Assembly (NCBI GenBank): GCA_045578045.1
Contig: JAZNJM010000010.1
Span: 1 to 22,207 of the forward strand
Source: SIG653 sp045578045
GTDB taxonomy: Bacteria > Bacillota > Clostridia > Oscillospirales > CAG-382
Length of the DNA stretch: 22,207 nt
Reading direction: 5' to 3'
Under the pieces are notes generated by a model that was given only the letters and a program-made list of their open reading frames with translations, was not told the origin of the DNA and searched no databases. Both the position numbers and the translations under genes were made by a program. Below are positions 1 through 7,078 of the stretch, in pieces. The number at the start of each line of letters is the position of its first letter. Within the stretch, counting starts at the first letter, position 1.

Positions 1-77
1 TTTTTTATTCTATAATTTTGATATTATTAGTTGCTTATATGATTATAAATCTTATTTTGCTCAAGTATACAAAATAG
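1..77 (+). CDS. C-terminal end of an unidentified membrane protein (partial)
   Basis: An open frame runs in from the left edge (codons from position 3) and stops at TAG 75-77. The 24 visible residues are very hydrophobic (FYSIILILLVAYMIINLILL) and end in a short basic tail (KYTK), which is what the last transmembrane helix of an integral membrane protein looks like. The other two plus-strand frames either stop at once or give a non-hydrophobic peptide. The protein cannot be identified from so little. It would converge on the ThrE-ASCH gene, with about 30 bases between the two stop codons. Confidence 0.4.
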   Translation, partial: FYSIILILLVAYMIINLILLKYTK

Positions 78-94
78 AAATATAAAATAAATTA

Positions 95-117
95 AAAAAG
101 TATTTTTTTATACTTTT
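95..117. terminator. Possible bidirectional terminator between convergent genes
   Basis: The stem AAAAAGTAT (95-103) pairs with ATACTTTTT (109-117) around a T5 loop, and the minus strand continues into a run of T. It overlaps the stop codon of the ThrE-ASCH gene (108-110). The stem has only one G-C pair, so it would be weak. The position between two converging genes is the main support. Confidence 0.35.
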
Positions 118-920
118 TCAATTCTTAAAGCGACAACAGAATGTTTTATCTGGTCTTCATAAGAATAATATTCAAGCATATCTTCGGGATTTGCGTTGTT
201 TAATTCGGTTTCGCCATATCCCATATCTTCAAGTGGTATACTTTCATACAATTCTTTAAAAGTTGGAAAAACATTTATACCAGTAACTTTAACCGTAATT
301 TTTTTTTCTGAATCTAAAAGCTGAAATTCAATTAAATCATTTATTCTAATTTTTCTTCTTTTTGCATCAAATAATCTTAATTCAACCTTTTTTTTGCCAG
401 AAATGATTTTAGAAAACGGTTCTTTTTCTAAATGCATATAATGGGTTTGAGACATAGCATTAATTCCTATAAACTTAAATCTTTTTTTAGGCAGTGGTTT
501 ATGAATTGCAGAAAAAATAATTGAGCCTATAAGTATTCCTCCTGCTATTCCGACTGCTGTTAATATTGTATTTCCGCCATATTCATACGCTTTCATAAAA
601 TCTTTCATTATGATACTTTGCATTGTATAATATAATCCGCCGCCCGGTACTAAAGGTATTATACAAGTTGTAACAAGGATTGTTGAAGGTATTTTCATTT
701 TTATTGCGGCAAACATAGAAAAAATCATTGCAAAAATAGATGCAACAAGATTCATTGTAAAAATACCAAGCCCAAGAGCTTCACAAATTAAAGCGATTCC
801 CCAAGTTAAAAAACCGCTTAGAGTACACAAAGCTAATGATTTTGGTTTTATTTTAAATAACATTCCAAAGCCAAGAGTTCCAAAGGCGGCTGCAATTAAA
901 GTTTTTATATAATATTCCAC
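108..920 (-). CDS. Threonine/serine exporter small subunit (ThrE_2/DUF3815) fused to a C-terminal ASCH domain
   Basis: The start chosen is GTG at 920, because a GGAGG sits 9 nt upstream inside the end of the preceding gene; the longer frame from GTG 941 has no such site. This gives 270 residues. Residues 1 to about 143 are the small ThrE subunit, with about five membrane helices and the conserved loop IIPLVPGGGLYYTM (about 87-100). Such subunits work with the large ThrE_1 subunit to export threonine and serine; the E. coli pair YjjB/YjjP has been linked to succinate export. After a basic linker (KPLPKKRFKF), residues 156-270 form a soluble ASCH domain (HYMHLEKEPF, SGKKKVELRL, a YxS-type end near EYYSYEDQ). 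ASCH is PUA-like and is thought to bind RNA or modified nucleosides. Stand-alone small subunits are about 150 residues and stand-alone ASCH proteins about 115, so this looks like a fusion of two complete proteins. The ASCH part begins at an ATG (455-453) with its own AGGA 9 nt upstream, so it may also be made separately. Confidence 0.8.
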   Translation of the reverse strand: MEYYIKTLIAAAFGTLGFGMLFKIKPKSLALCTLSGFLTWGIALICEALGLGIFTMNLVASIFAMIFSMFAAIKMKIPSTILVTTCIIPLVPGGGLYYTMQSIIMKDFMKAYEYGGNTILTAVGIAGGILIGSIIFSAIHKPLPKKRFKFIGINAMSQTHYMHLEKEPFSKIISGKKKVELRLFDAKRRKIRINDLIEFQLLDSEKKITVKVTGINVFPTFKELYESIPLEDMGYGETELNNANPEDMLEYYSYEDQIKHSVVALRIEKV

Positions 921-922
921 CT

Positions 923-1693
923 TTATATTCCTCCAAACCACAATAATGCAACAGAAAAACCAAAAGCTATTGCAACAGCTAATACTACAGAATTAAACAA
1001 TTTCAGCGAGCCTGAAATAATATCACCGTTGAAAATATCCCTTATGGAATTACCAAACGCAATTCCAGGAATTAATATCATAATTGTACCAATCATAACT
1101 TTATCAACGTTATCACCCAAACCGATATAAATCGACAAAATAGATAGAATACCTGCTGCAAAAGATTGTATAGTTGTAGTTGCCAATTTATTAAGATGCT
1201 TTGGAATTAGATTAGAAATAGTCATAATAATCGCTTCAACAACTGCTCCCGCAAGAGCATCTTTTAACGTTCCTCCAAAAAAAACAGCAAATGCAGAAAC
1301 AGCAATACAAGCTCCTAAGCAACTAACGTATTTAGGATATGGTGTTGCTGTTTTAGCCTCGTTAATAATCTTCATAGCATCTTCTCTTGAAGGACACTCT
1401 CTGCATAATTTTCTTGAAACTTCATTTAATTTTTCTAATTTATATAAATCATTGTCGCTATCGTATACTCTTCTTATTTGAGAAGAATATTCTCCGTTTG
1501 GCATTCTTATGGCTGAAATTATAACGGAAGTTATGCAAAACACTTCAACGTGTTTTGCACCATACGCATTACATATTCTATTTATTGTATCTTCTACACG
1601 ATATACTTCTCCACCGTGCCTGAGAAGATGTTCTCCAACATCCAAAGCTGTGCATAAAATTTCATCAGCAGAAAGAGCACAATGCTTAATCAT
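923..1693 (-). CDS. Threonine/serine exporter large subunit (ThrE_1/DUF1212)
   Basis: The 256 residues match the large subunit of split ThrE exporters. The soluble N-terminal part (about 1-120) contains the family signature HGGEVYRVEDTI near residue 26. The C-terminal part (about 125-256) has several membrane helices and the conserved segment IPGIAFGNSIRDI. With the small subunit it should form an inner-membrane exporter for threonine/serine or related small carboxylates; the real substrate cannot be read from the sequence. The start ATG has GGGGAG 7 nt upstream. The gene follows murC by 19 nt and is followed by the small subunit after 2 nt, so all three are probably co-transcribed. The ribosome binding site of the small subunit lies in its last codons, which suggests coupled translation of the two partners. 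Confidence 0.85.
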   Translation of the reverse strand: MIKHCALSADEILCTALDVGEHLLRHGGEVYRVEDTINRICNAYGAKHVEVFCITSVIISAIRMPNGEYSSQIRRVYDSDNDLYKLEKLNEVSRKLCRECPSREDAMKIINEAKTATPYPKYVSCLGACIAVSAFAVFFGGTLKDALAGAVVEAIIMTISNLIPKHLNKLATTTIQSFAAGILSILSIYIGLGDNVDKVMIGTIMILIPGIAFGNSIRDIFNGDIISGSLKLFNSVVLAVAIAFGFSVALLWFGGI

Positions 1694-1712
1694 TTTAGGA
1701 CTCCCCTATTAT

Positions 1713-3089
1713 TTAGTTATTATCAAACGTTAGTTTTTTTGATATATTAGTAACATCACCAGCACCCATTAAGATATATGCATCTCCTTTTTGGGCGTTT
1801 TTAATAATATATTCTGATGCGTCTTCCAAAGAGTTTAAAAAAATACTGTTTTCAACTGCTTGATATAGCTTTTCAGTGTCAAAACCATATTTGTTTATTT
1901 CTCGTGCGGCATATGTCGGAAGAAATATAGTTTTTACTCCAAAATCCTTAGACGCTCTATCGAATATTTTTTGAAAATCATCAAAAAAGTAAGATAATCT
2001 TGTGTATGTATGAGGCTGAAAAATACAAATTATTCGATTTGCTTTTATTGATGTTGCTGAATCAAGCGTTGCTTTGATTTCATCGGGATGATGGGCATAA
2101 TCATCGTATATATAAGCTCCATTTACTGTTCCCAATAATTCAAATCTTCTTTTTATTCCTTTGAAATTTTTAAGTCCCGTAACAATATTCTCAATGGATA
2201 TTCCACGCATTATAGAAGCTGTTGCTGCTGCAACTGCATTTGATACGTTATGTTTACCGTGCACGTTGAGAATAATTGATGATAAAAACTGTTGATTACG
2301 GAATAAATCAAATTTTGTTTTTCCTTCTGAATATACTATATTTTTTGCGTAAAAATCTGCATTTTCATCATTTATTGAGTAAGTTATAACATTTTTTTTG
2401 CTATTATTTGCACATTCAGTAGCGTTTTTACAATCATAATTTGAAACTACTATTTCTGAGCTTGAAGCAAAATTAACGAAGGAGTTTTTCATTTGTTCGA
2501 AACTATTGAAGTAATCAGTATGGTCAAGAGAAACGTTCAATATCACAGAAATTCGTGGTTTGAATGAAAGAAAAGAATCTTTATATTCACACGCCTCAAA
2601 AATTATATCATCTTTTTTACCAATTTTATATGCAGAATTAATACTTGGTAAAACAGCTCCCATAAAAATAGTTGGATCTTTTTCTTTATCAGCTAAGAAA
2701 ATTTCAGACAACATTCCGCTTGTTGTTGATTTTCCGTGGGTTCCAGAAACACCGATAGAGTTGTCAAAATTGTCAATTATACTTCCTAAACAATCTCCAC
2801 GATATATAATTTTTACTCCATTTTTTGTTACGTTATCAAATTCAGGATTTCCTTCAACAATTGCAGCAGTACAAATACAATAATCAAAACCTTTAGAATT
2901 ATTTTCAGAAGGTTGAAAAAAAACAGTTATTCCATTTTTTTGCAAAAAATTTGTTGTATCGCTTTCTTGTCTGTCGTATCCTGATACTATAGCTCCTTTA
3001 CTTTTTAAAAACAGAGCTATGGCATACATACTTATACCACCGATGCCCAAAAAATATATTTTTTTATTTTTGTATTCTTGGAATTGCAT
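1713..3089 (-). CDS. murC: UDP-N-acetylmuramate--L-alanine ligase MurC
   Basis: MurC adds L-alanine to UDP-N-acetylmuramic acid using ATP, the first peptide step of peptidoglycan synthesis, in the cytoplasm. Visible features are the N-terminal nucleotide-binding loop GIGGISM (residues 15-21), the ATP-binding loop GTHGKST (116-122), the segment EACEYKDSFL, the ribose and metal region LNVSLDHTDYF, and the C-terminal MurC signature YDDYAHHPDEI. The start at 3089 is chosen because GAGG lies 8 nt upstream and the protein then begins MQFQEYKNKKIYFLGIGG, as MurC proteins do. The resulting 458 residues are a normal length. A longer frame reaching 3191 would add a hydrophobic leader and overlap the divergent spoVG, so it is unlikely. 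The gene heads a minus-strand group with the ThrE subunits. Mpl, the recycling ligase, is a related alternative but much less likely in a clostridium. Confidence 0.93.
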   Translation of the reverse strand: MQFQEYKNKKIYFLGIGGISMYAIALFLKSKGAIVSGYDRQESDTTNFLQKNGITVFFQPSENNSKGFDYCICTAAIVEGNPEFDNVTKNGVKIIYRGDCLGSIIDNFDNSIGVSGTHGKSTTSGMLSEIFLADKEKDPTIFMGAVLPSINSAYKIGKKDDIIFEACEYKDSFLSFKPRISVILNVSLDHTDYFNSFEQMKNSFVNFASSSEIVVSNYDCKNATECANNSKKNVITYSINDENADFYAKNIVYSEGKTKFDLFRNQQFLSSIILNVHGKHNVSNAVAAATASIMRGISIENIVTGLKNFKGIKRRFELLGTVNGAYIYDDYAHHPDEIKATLDSATSIKANRIICIFQPHTYTRLSYFFDDFQKIFDRASKDFGVKTIFLPTYAAREINKYGFDTEKLYQAVENSIFLNSLEDASEYIIKNAQKGDAYILMGAGDVTNISKKLTFDNN

Positions 3090-3100
3090 ATATAACCTCG

Positions 3101-3128
3101 TTGAAATAATTGAAGAATAACATATAAA
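3101..3128 (+). promoter_or_regulatory. Candidate promoter of spoVG
   Basis: TTGAAA (3101-3106) and TATAAA (3123-3128) are separated by 16 nt, giving a predicted start near 3135 and a leader of about 40 nt before the spoVG ATG. The whole region between the divergent murC and spoVG starts is only 87 nt. No equally good minus-strand promoter for murC was found. Confidence 0.4.
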
Positions 3129-3176
3129 AAGATTGTCAAAAATAATATTGAAAAACAATAGAAATGAGATGATGAA

Positions 3177-3425
3177 ATGAAAATAACTCAAATAATATTA
3201 AGAAAACAGTTTTCAACAGGTCCGTTGAAAGCTATAATATCTGTTACTTTCGATGACGAACTCGTTTTACACGATGTTAAAATTATTGAAAACGATAAAA
3301 AGAAACTTGTTGTTATGCCAAATAAAAAAAATTCTGAAGGAAAATATATTGATATTATTCATCCTATAAATTCCAAATTCAGAAATAAAATAGAAAAAGA
3401 GATTTTGGATTATCTCAAAATATAG
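3177..3425 (+). CDS. spoVG: SpoVG family regulator
   Basis: The 82-residue protein follows the SpoVG pattern along its whole length: an N-terminal beta strand with a basic patch (ITQIILRKQF), the segment GPLKAIISVTFDDELVLHDVKII, the signature VVMPNKKNSEGKYIDIIHPIN, and a final helix. It is slightly shorter than the usual 84-97 residues. SpoVG is a small nucleic-acid-binding protein that affects septation and sporulation in Bacillus and many virulence or envelope genes in other Firmicutes. Its presence supports a Firmicute origin but does not prove that the organism sporulates. The start ATG is preceded by several in-line ATG triplets and only a weak GAG-type ribosome binding site. It is divergent from murC, and both genes concern the envelope and division. 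Confidence 0.88.
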   Translation: MKITQIILRKQFSTGPLKAIISVTFDDELVLHDVKIIENDKKKLVVMPNKKNSEGKYIDIIHPINSKFRNKIEKEILDYLKI

Positions 3426-3438
3426 TTATGTCGCATTA

Positions 3439-3467
3439 TGTCAGACAGATGACAATTTGAATATAAT
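3439..3467 (+). promoter_or_regulatory. Candidate -10 box and small dyad before the DUF3343-desulfurase unit
   Basis: A perfect TATAAT lies at 3462-3467, but no good -35 box is found 16-18 nt upstream. That place is instead occupied by a 5-bp inverted repeat, TGTCA (3439-3443) and TGACA (3450-3454), with 6 nt between. This could be an activator- or repressor-dependent promoter. A second inverted repeat, TTATTC (3495-3500) and GAATAA (3508-3513), lies in the predicted leader. Confidence 0.35.
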
Positions 3468-3539
3468 ATTTATGAACAATTTATTTTATCTTCTTTATTC
3501 GAAACGTGAATAAGAAAATATCTAAAGAAAGGAAATATT

Positions 3540-3764
3540 ATGGAATATATATTTATTTTATCATCTGTTACATATGCTTTAAAGGGAAAAAAGCTATTAG
3601 AAAAAAATGGAATAAAAACTTCCCTTGTCAAAGCAGAAAATATAAAAGAGTTAAGGGGCTGCGGATACGGGTTAAAAATAAAAAGAGAAAATAAGAAATT
3701 TTCCGAAGAGCTTTTGGTGTCGGCGGGAATCAGAATTATCAGTATAACAGAGGCTGAGGAATGA
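3540..3764 (+). CDS. DUF3343 protein, putative sulfur/selenium carrier
   Basis: A 74-residue protein of the DUF3343 family (Pfam 'putative Se/S carrier protein-like'). It shows the family layout: an N-terminal strand (YIFILSSVTYALKGKKLLEKNGI), the hallmark RGCGYGLKI with a single cysteine at residue 41, and a C-terminal GIRIISI strand. AAAGGA lies 6 nt before the ATG. Its stop codon overlaps the start of the cysteine desulfurase as ATGA, so translation is likely coupled. This supports a role in accepting persulfide sulfur (or selenium) from that enzyme, with Cys41 as the carrying residue. The carrier role is a family-level proposal and is inferred here from the pairing. An overlapping frame at 3506-3694 is a shadow without a ribosome binding site. 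Confidence 0.75.
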   Translation: MEYIFILSSVTYALKGKKLLEKNGIKTSLVKAENIKELRGCGYGLKIKRENKKFSEELLVSAGIRIISITEAEE

Positions 3765-4897
3765 TATATTTTGACAATGCCGCAACAGGATTTCCAAAAT
3801 CAAAATCTGTTATTTCAGCAACGGAAAAGGCTATGTATATTTCAGGCAACTCTGGGAGAAGCGGTCATATCTACTCAATAAGAGCATCGGAAATATTGTA
3901 TTCTGTCAGGGAAATCATTGCTGATATTTTTGGAACATCATCAGAAAGAATTATACTATGTCCAAGCGCAACTTACGCCTTAAATATAGGAATAAAGGGT
4001 TTGAAAAAAAGAAATTCAAAAGTACTTATTTCCGATTTGGAGCATAATTCAGTTATCAGACCTTCATCTTCCGAAGAAACGGCATTATTTTTCGAGGTTG
4101 ATATTAATGATGACAAAAAAACTATTGATAATTTTAAAAATGTGTTATTTAGCAATTCAACAAATAAAATATCCCTCGTTGTAATAACCCACGCATCAAA
4201 CGTATGTGGAAGAATACTTCCCGTCAATGAAATATCATATATTTGTAGGGAAAAAAATATTCCTATTATTTTAGATGCATCTCAAACAGCGGGATATATT
4301 CCAATTAATTTTTCTGAAACACCCGTTGACGTAATTTGCATCCCAGGTCATAAAGGTTTTTACGGACCGATGGGAACGGGGGCGTTAATTATTAATCCTG
4401 AGAGTAATTTGGAATTTAAAACCATAATAGAAGGCGGAACTGGAATACATTCACAAGACATTTATATGCCAAATGAACTTCCAGAGAGATTAGAAGCTGG
4501 TACTATGGGGGTTCACGATTTTGCAGGATTCCACAGAGCAATAAAGGAATGTTCATATGTAATAAACGGTATGAAAGAAAAATACGAATATATCATTAAT
4601 GAACTAAAGAAAAATGATAAAATACTGCTTTATGGAATTTCATATGAAAATCTTGATAAATATATGCCAATTATTCTTTTTAACGCATTGAATATTAGCT
4701 CTCAATCTTTTGCACAAAAACTTTTTGAAAAAGGATTTTGTGTTAGAAGCGGTTTCCATTGTGCACCAACTGCTCACGAAAAACTTGGAACAGGACAACA
4801 AGGAGCAATCAGAATTAGTATTGGAAAAAACAACACGTTTATGGAATGTAGAAAACTTATTGAGGCAATTTCAGAAATATCTAAAAAAAATATTTAG
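3761..4897 (+). CDS. Cysteine desulfurase family protein (class V aminotransferase fold, TIGR01977-like)
   Basis: A pyridoxal-phosphate enzyme of 378 residues expected to take sulfur from cysteine, leaving alanine and an enzyme-bound persulfide. Visible features are the N-terminal YFDNAATGFPK, the HNS segment (LEHNSV), the cofactor-binding Asp in LDASQTAGY, the Schiff-base lysine at residue 198 in PGHKGFYGPMGTG, and the persulfide cysteine at 334 in VRSGFHCAP. The GHKGLYGP-type lysine motif and the short C-terminus match the Firmicute subfamily annotated as 'cysteine desulfurase family protein', not housekeeping IscS or SufS. No scaffold genes such as iscU or sufU are nearby; the only partner is the upstream DUF3343 protein, with which it shares an ATGA overlap. 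Selenocysteine lyase activity is an alternative. It converges on the flavoprotein gene with 11 nt between stops and no visible terminator. Confidence 0.85.
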   Translation: MIYFDNAATGFPKSKSVISATEKAMYISGNSGRSGHIYSIRASEILYSVREIIADIFGTSSERIILCPSATYALNIGIKGLKKRNSKVLISDLEHNSVIRPSSSEETALFFEVDINDDKKTIDNFKNVLFSNSTNKISLVVITHASNVCGRILPVNEISYICREKNIPIILDASQTAGYIPINFSETPVDVICIPGHKGFYGPMGTGALIINPESNLEFKTIIEGGTGIHSQDIYMPNELPERLEAGTMGVHDFAGFHRAIKECSYVINGMKEKYEYIINELKKNDKILLYGISYENLDKYMPIILFNALNISSQSFAQKLFEKGFCVRSGFHCAPTAHEKLGTGQQGAIRISIGKNNTFMECRKLIEAISEISKKNI

Positions 4898-4908
4898 ATA
4901 TGAATGGT

Positions 4909-6177
4909 TCAGGCATTATTTCCTGCAACGTATCCCGTGCTAAACGCAACTTGAAGATTAAAGCCTCCGGTATAACAATCTACATCAATTATTTCACCCG
5001 CAAAATATAACCCTTTAACAAGTTTGGATTCCATTGTTGAAGGGTTTATTTCTTTAACGTTAATTCCTCCTGAAGTGATAATTGCTTCATCTATCGGTCT
5101 GAATGATGATATATTAATAGCAAAATTTTTTATCACTTTAACAAGAGATTTTCTTTCATCTTTTGTAATTACATTTACTTTTTTTCTTGGTAATATTCCA
5201 GAGCGAATAACAACGTGTTCTATAATCTTTTGCGGAAGTAATGAATCTAAGCTATTAATAAAGTCTTTATTTTGTGATTCGGAAAAAATTCTTAATAATC
5301 TTTTATCAAGAGTATTTTCATCAAGAGCAGGTTTAAAATCAATATAAAGAGTTGTTTGTTCTTTTAAATTATTAAGATGAGCTGAAGCAGAAAGAACTAA
5401 CGGTCCTGATACACCAAAATGTGTAAAAAGCATTTCTCCAATATCAGAAAAAAGAATTTTTCCACCTTTTGTTATAAATTTAACACCAACGTTTTTTAAA
5501 GAAAGGCCCATGGCGACCTTACAAACTGTATCAGTTGATTCCAACGGAACAAGAGAAGGAACTGGATTAATAATAGTATGTCCAAAGTCTTTAGCAAATT
5601 TATATCCATCTCCCGTTGAACCTGTCAAGGGATATGAAACACCACCCGTACACACTATAACAGAATCAGATATAACGGAAGTTTTTGAGTCTTTGAATGA
5701 TATTATGAACTTTTCTTTGTTATTCTCATCGGTGATTTTTTTTATTTTTTTTACACGTTCAAATATAAAGTCTACGTCATTCTTTTTAGCTTCTCTGACT
5801 AATGCGTTTGTTACGTCTTTAGCTTTATCTGAAATCGGAAAAACTCTGTTTCCCCTTTCAGTTTTTAGAGGAACACCAATTGACTCAAAATAATCCATTA
5901 CGTTTGATGTTGAAAAAGAAGAAATTGCCTTATATAGAAACTTACTGTTTTTAGTTACGTTTGATAAAAAAGTTTGGTTATCACAGTTATTAGTAATATT
6001 ACATCTGCCTTTTCCCGTTATATTAAGTTTTTTTCCGCAAAAACCGTTTCTTTCACATATAACAGTTTTTTTTCCTCTTGAAGACGAAAATATTGCAGAT
6101 ATAAGTCCCGCAGGACCTCCACCAACTACAACCACATCGTATATTTTGTTTATTTTATGAATACTTTCTAATTGCAT
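4909..6177 (-). CDS. FAD-dependent oxidoreductase of the HI0933/BaiN/RdsA family
   Basis: A 422-residue flavoprotein. The N-terminal dinucleotide fold is DVVVVGGGPAGLISAI (GGGPAG at residues 19-24), followed by the family signature NITGKGRCNITN (about 52-63). Also present are the middle GGVSYPLTGSTGDGYKFAKDFGH, the GVSGPLVLSASAH segment and the C-terminal FAD-contact region GLYFAGEIIDVDCYTGGFNLQVAFSTG. The family is widespread, and a few members reduce bile-acid intermediates or other substrates; the substrate here is unknown. It lies 45 nt after the aldolase gene on the same strand with no terminator between, so it may be co-transcribed, but its only nearby purine-rich site (GGAAAG) is rather far from the ATG. 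A link to the polysaccharide genes is positional only. Confidence 0.82.
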   Translation of the reverse strand: MQLESIHKINKIYDVVVVGGGPAGLISAIFSSSRGKKTVICERNGFCGKKLNITGKGRCNITNNCDNQTFLSNVTKNSKFLYKAISSFSTSNVMDYFESIGVPLKTERGNRVFPISDKAKDVTNALVREAKKNDVDFIFERVKKIKKITDENNKEKFIISFKDSKTSVISDSVIVCTGGVSYPLTGSTGDGYKFAKDFGHTIINPVPSLVPLESTDTVCKVAMGLSLKNVGVKFITKGGKILFSDIGEMLFTHFGVSGPLVLSASAHLNNLKEQTTLYIDFKPALDENTLDKRLLRIFSESQNKDFINSLDSLLPQKIIEHVVIRSGILPRKKVNVITKDERKSLVKVIKNFAINISSFRPIDEAIITSGGINVKEINPSTMESKLVKGLYFAGEIIDVDCYTGGFNLQVAFSTGYVAGNNA

Positions 6178-6222
6178 AAAAAAATTTAACTTCTTTCCAC
6201 TTGATTTATATACCTGTTTGTA

Positions 6223-7065
6223 TTAGAATAATTTCGTTGAAGTTGTTTTTCTATTTTTTGCAATGATTTCTATTTTACCGTATAGCTCTTTCTGATTTTC
6301 TATAAAAAATTCTTTATTTTTATTTACTAATGAATTTTCATAATCCCTTATATTCGCTATTTCTTTTTTAAACATTTCTTCTACGTCTGAAACTATTGAA
6401 TTGTCATTAATTCTGCAAAATGATCTGGATAGAATAACAGTAGTAGAACCAAGACGATAATGCTCTCCTAAAACCATTTCAGCGGGTACGTCTCCATACC
6501 CCAAACGAGCTATTCCGCCAAAACCAAAGGGGATATTTTTTTCTTTAAATTTATTGCACAAATAATCAACAGTCCCATCACTGAGCATTTCAAACATAAA
6601 TGACTTTTCATAGCATAAATGCATATCGTTAATTCCAATATATGCTTCATCAATACCATCTAAAGAAAGAATATCATCAACGTTTAAAACAGAAGAATCA
6701 GTTTCAAAAAGAAGACAAGTTTTAGCTCTTCTATCAACGTATTTCAAAAACAATTCAACTTCATCTTTGCTTTTGAAATACGGAAGCATTACAACATCTG
6801 CACCAGCTTCAATAACGTTATTTATTTCTTCTTCAGAGCCTTCCCAAATGGAATTGATTCTCACAAGAATATCAGCCTTATTCAAAACTTTTCTTGCAAT
6901 TTTTACATCATCAACCGTATGAAAAGACTTGACAGTATCCATTTTTGGCTGACGCTTTTCCTTACCTATAGTTTCCATATCGATGAATATTCTGTTTACT
7001 CCACATTTTTCGGCAAGAATCATAAAATCCGGTTTATTTGTAATAAACATTAATATTAAGGACAT
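6223..7065 (-). CDS. HpcH/HpaI-type aldolase/citrate lyase family protein, polysaccharide-locus type
   Basis: The start is set at ATG 7065, where GGGAGG lies 4 nt upstream; the longer frame from 7086 overlaps the previous gene and has no ribosome binding site. The 280 residues fit the TIM-barrel HpcH/HpaI family: FIDMETIGKEKRQ near the N-terminus, the RINS strand, AGADVVMLPYFKS, the presumed metal ligands in LLFETDSS and YIGINDMHLCY, and the C-terminal GFGGIARLGYGDVPAE and EHYRLGSTTVILSRSF. Typical members cleave or form bonds in pyruvate-derived acids. I recall this subtype next to sugar transferases in capsule or exopolysaccharide clusters, and here the initiating transferase gene ends just upstream (13 nt before the start). 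A role in making a keto-acid or acid-modified sugar is plausible but not shown. Confidence 0.75.
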   Translation of the reverse strand: MSLILMFITNKPDFMILAEKCGVNRIFIDMETIGKEKRQPKMDTVKSFHTVDDVKIARKVLNKADILVRINSIWEGSEEEINNVIEAGADVVMLPYFKSKDEVELFLKYVDRRAKTCLLFETDSSVLNVDDILSLDGIDEAYIGINDMHLCYEKSFMFEMLSDGTVDYLCNKFKEKNIPFGFGGIARLGYGDVPAEMVLGEHYRLGSTTVILSRSFCRINDNSIVSDVEEMFKKEIANIRDYENSLVNKNKEFFIENQKELYGKIEIIAKNRKTTSTKLF

Positions 7066-7078
7066 GTTGCCTCCCGCA

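Noticed and set aside
921..941. Upstream GTG start of the ThrE-ASCH gene overlapping the large subunit
   Set aside because: No ribosome binding site precedes it, while GGAGG is well spaced before GTG 920.
3090..3191. N-terminal extension of MurC by 34 residues with a signal-like hydrophobic leader
   Set aside because: It overlaps the spoVG start, has no ribosome binding site, and MurC is cytoplasmic. GAGG before 3089 and the normal family N-terminus fix the later start.
3506..3694. 62-codon frame rich in Lys and Arg
   Set aside because: It lies in another frame over the DUF3343 gene, lacks a ribosome binding site and has no recognisable domain.
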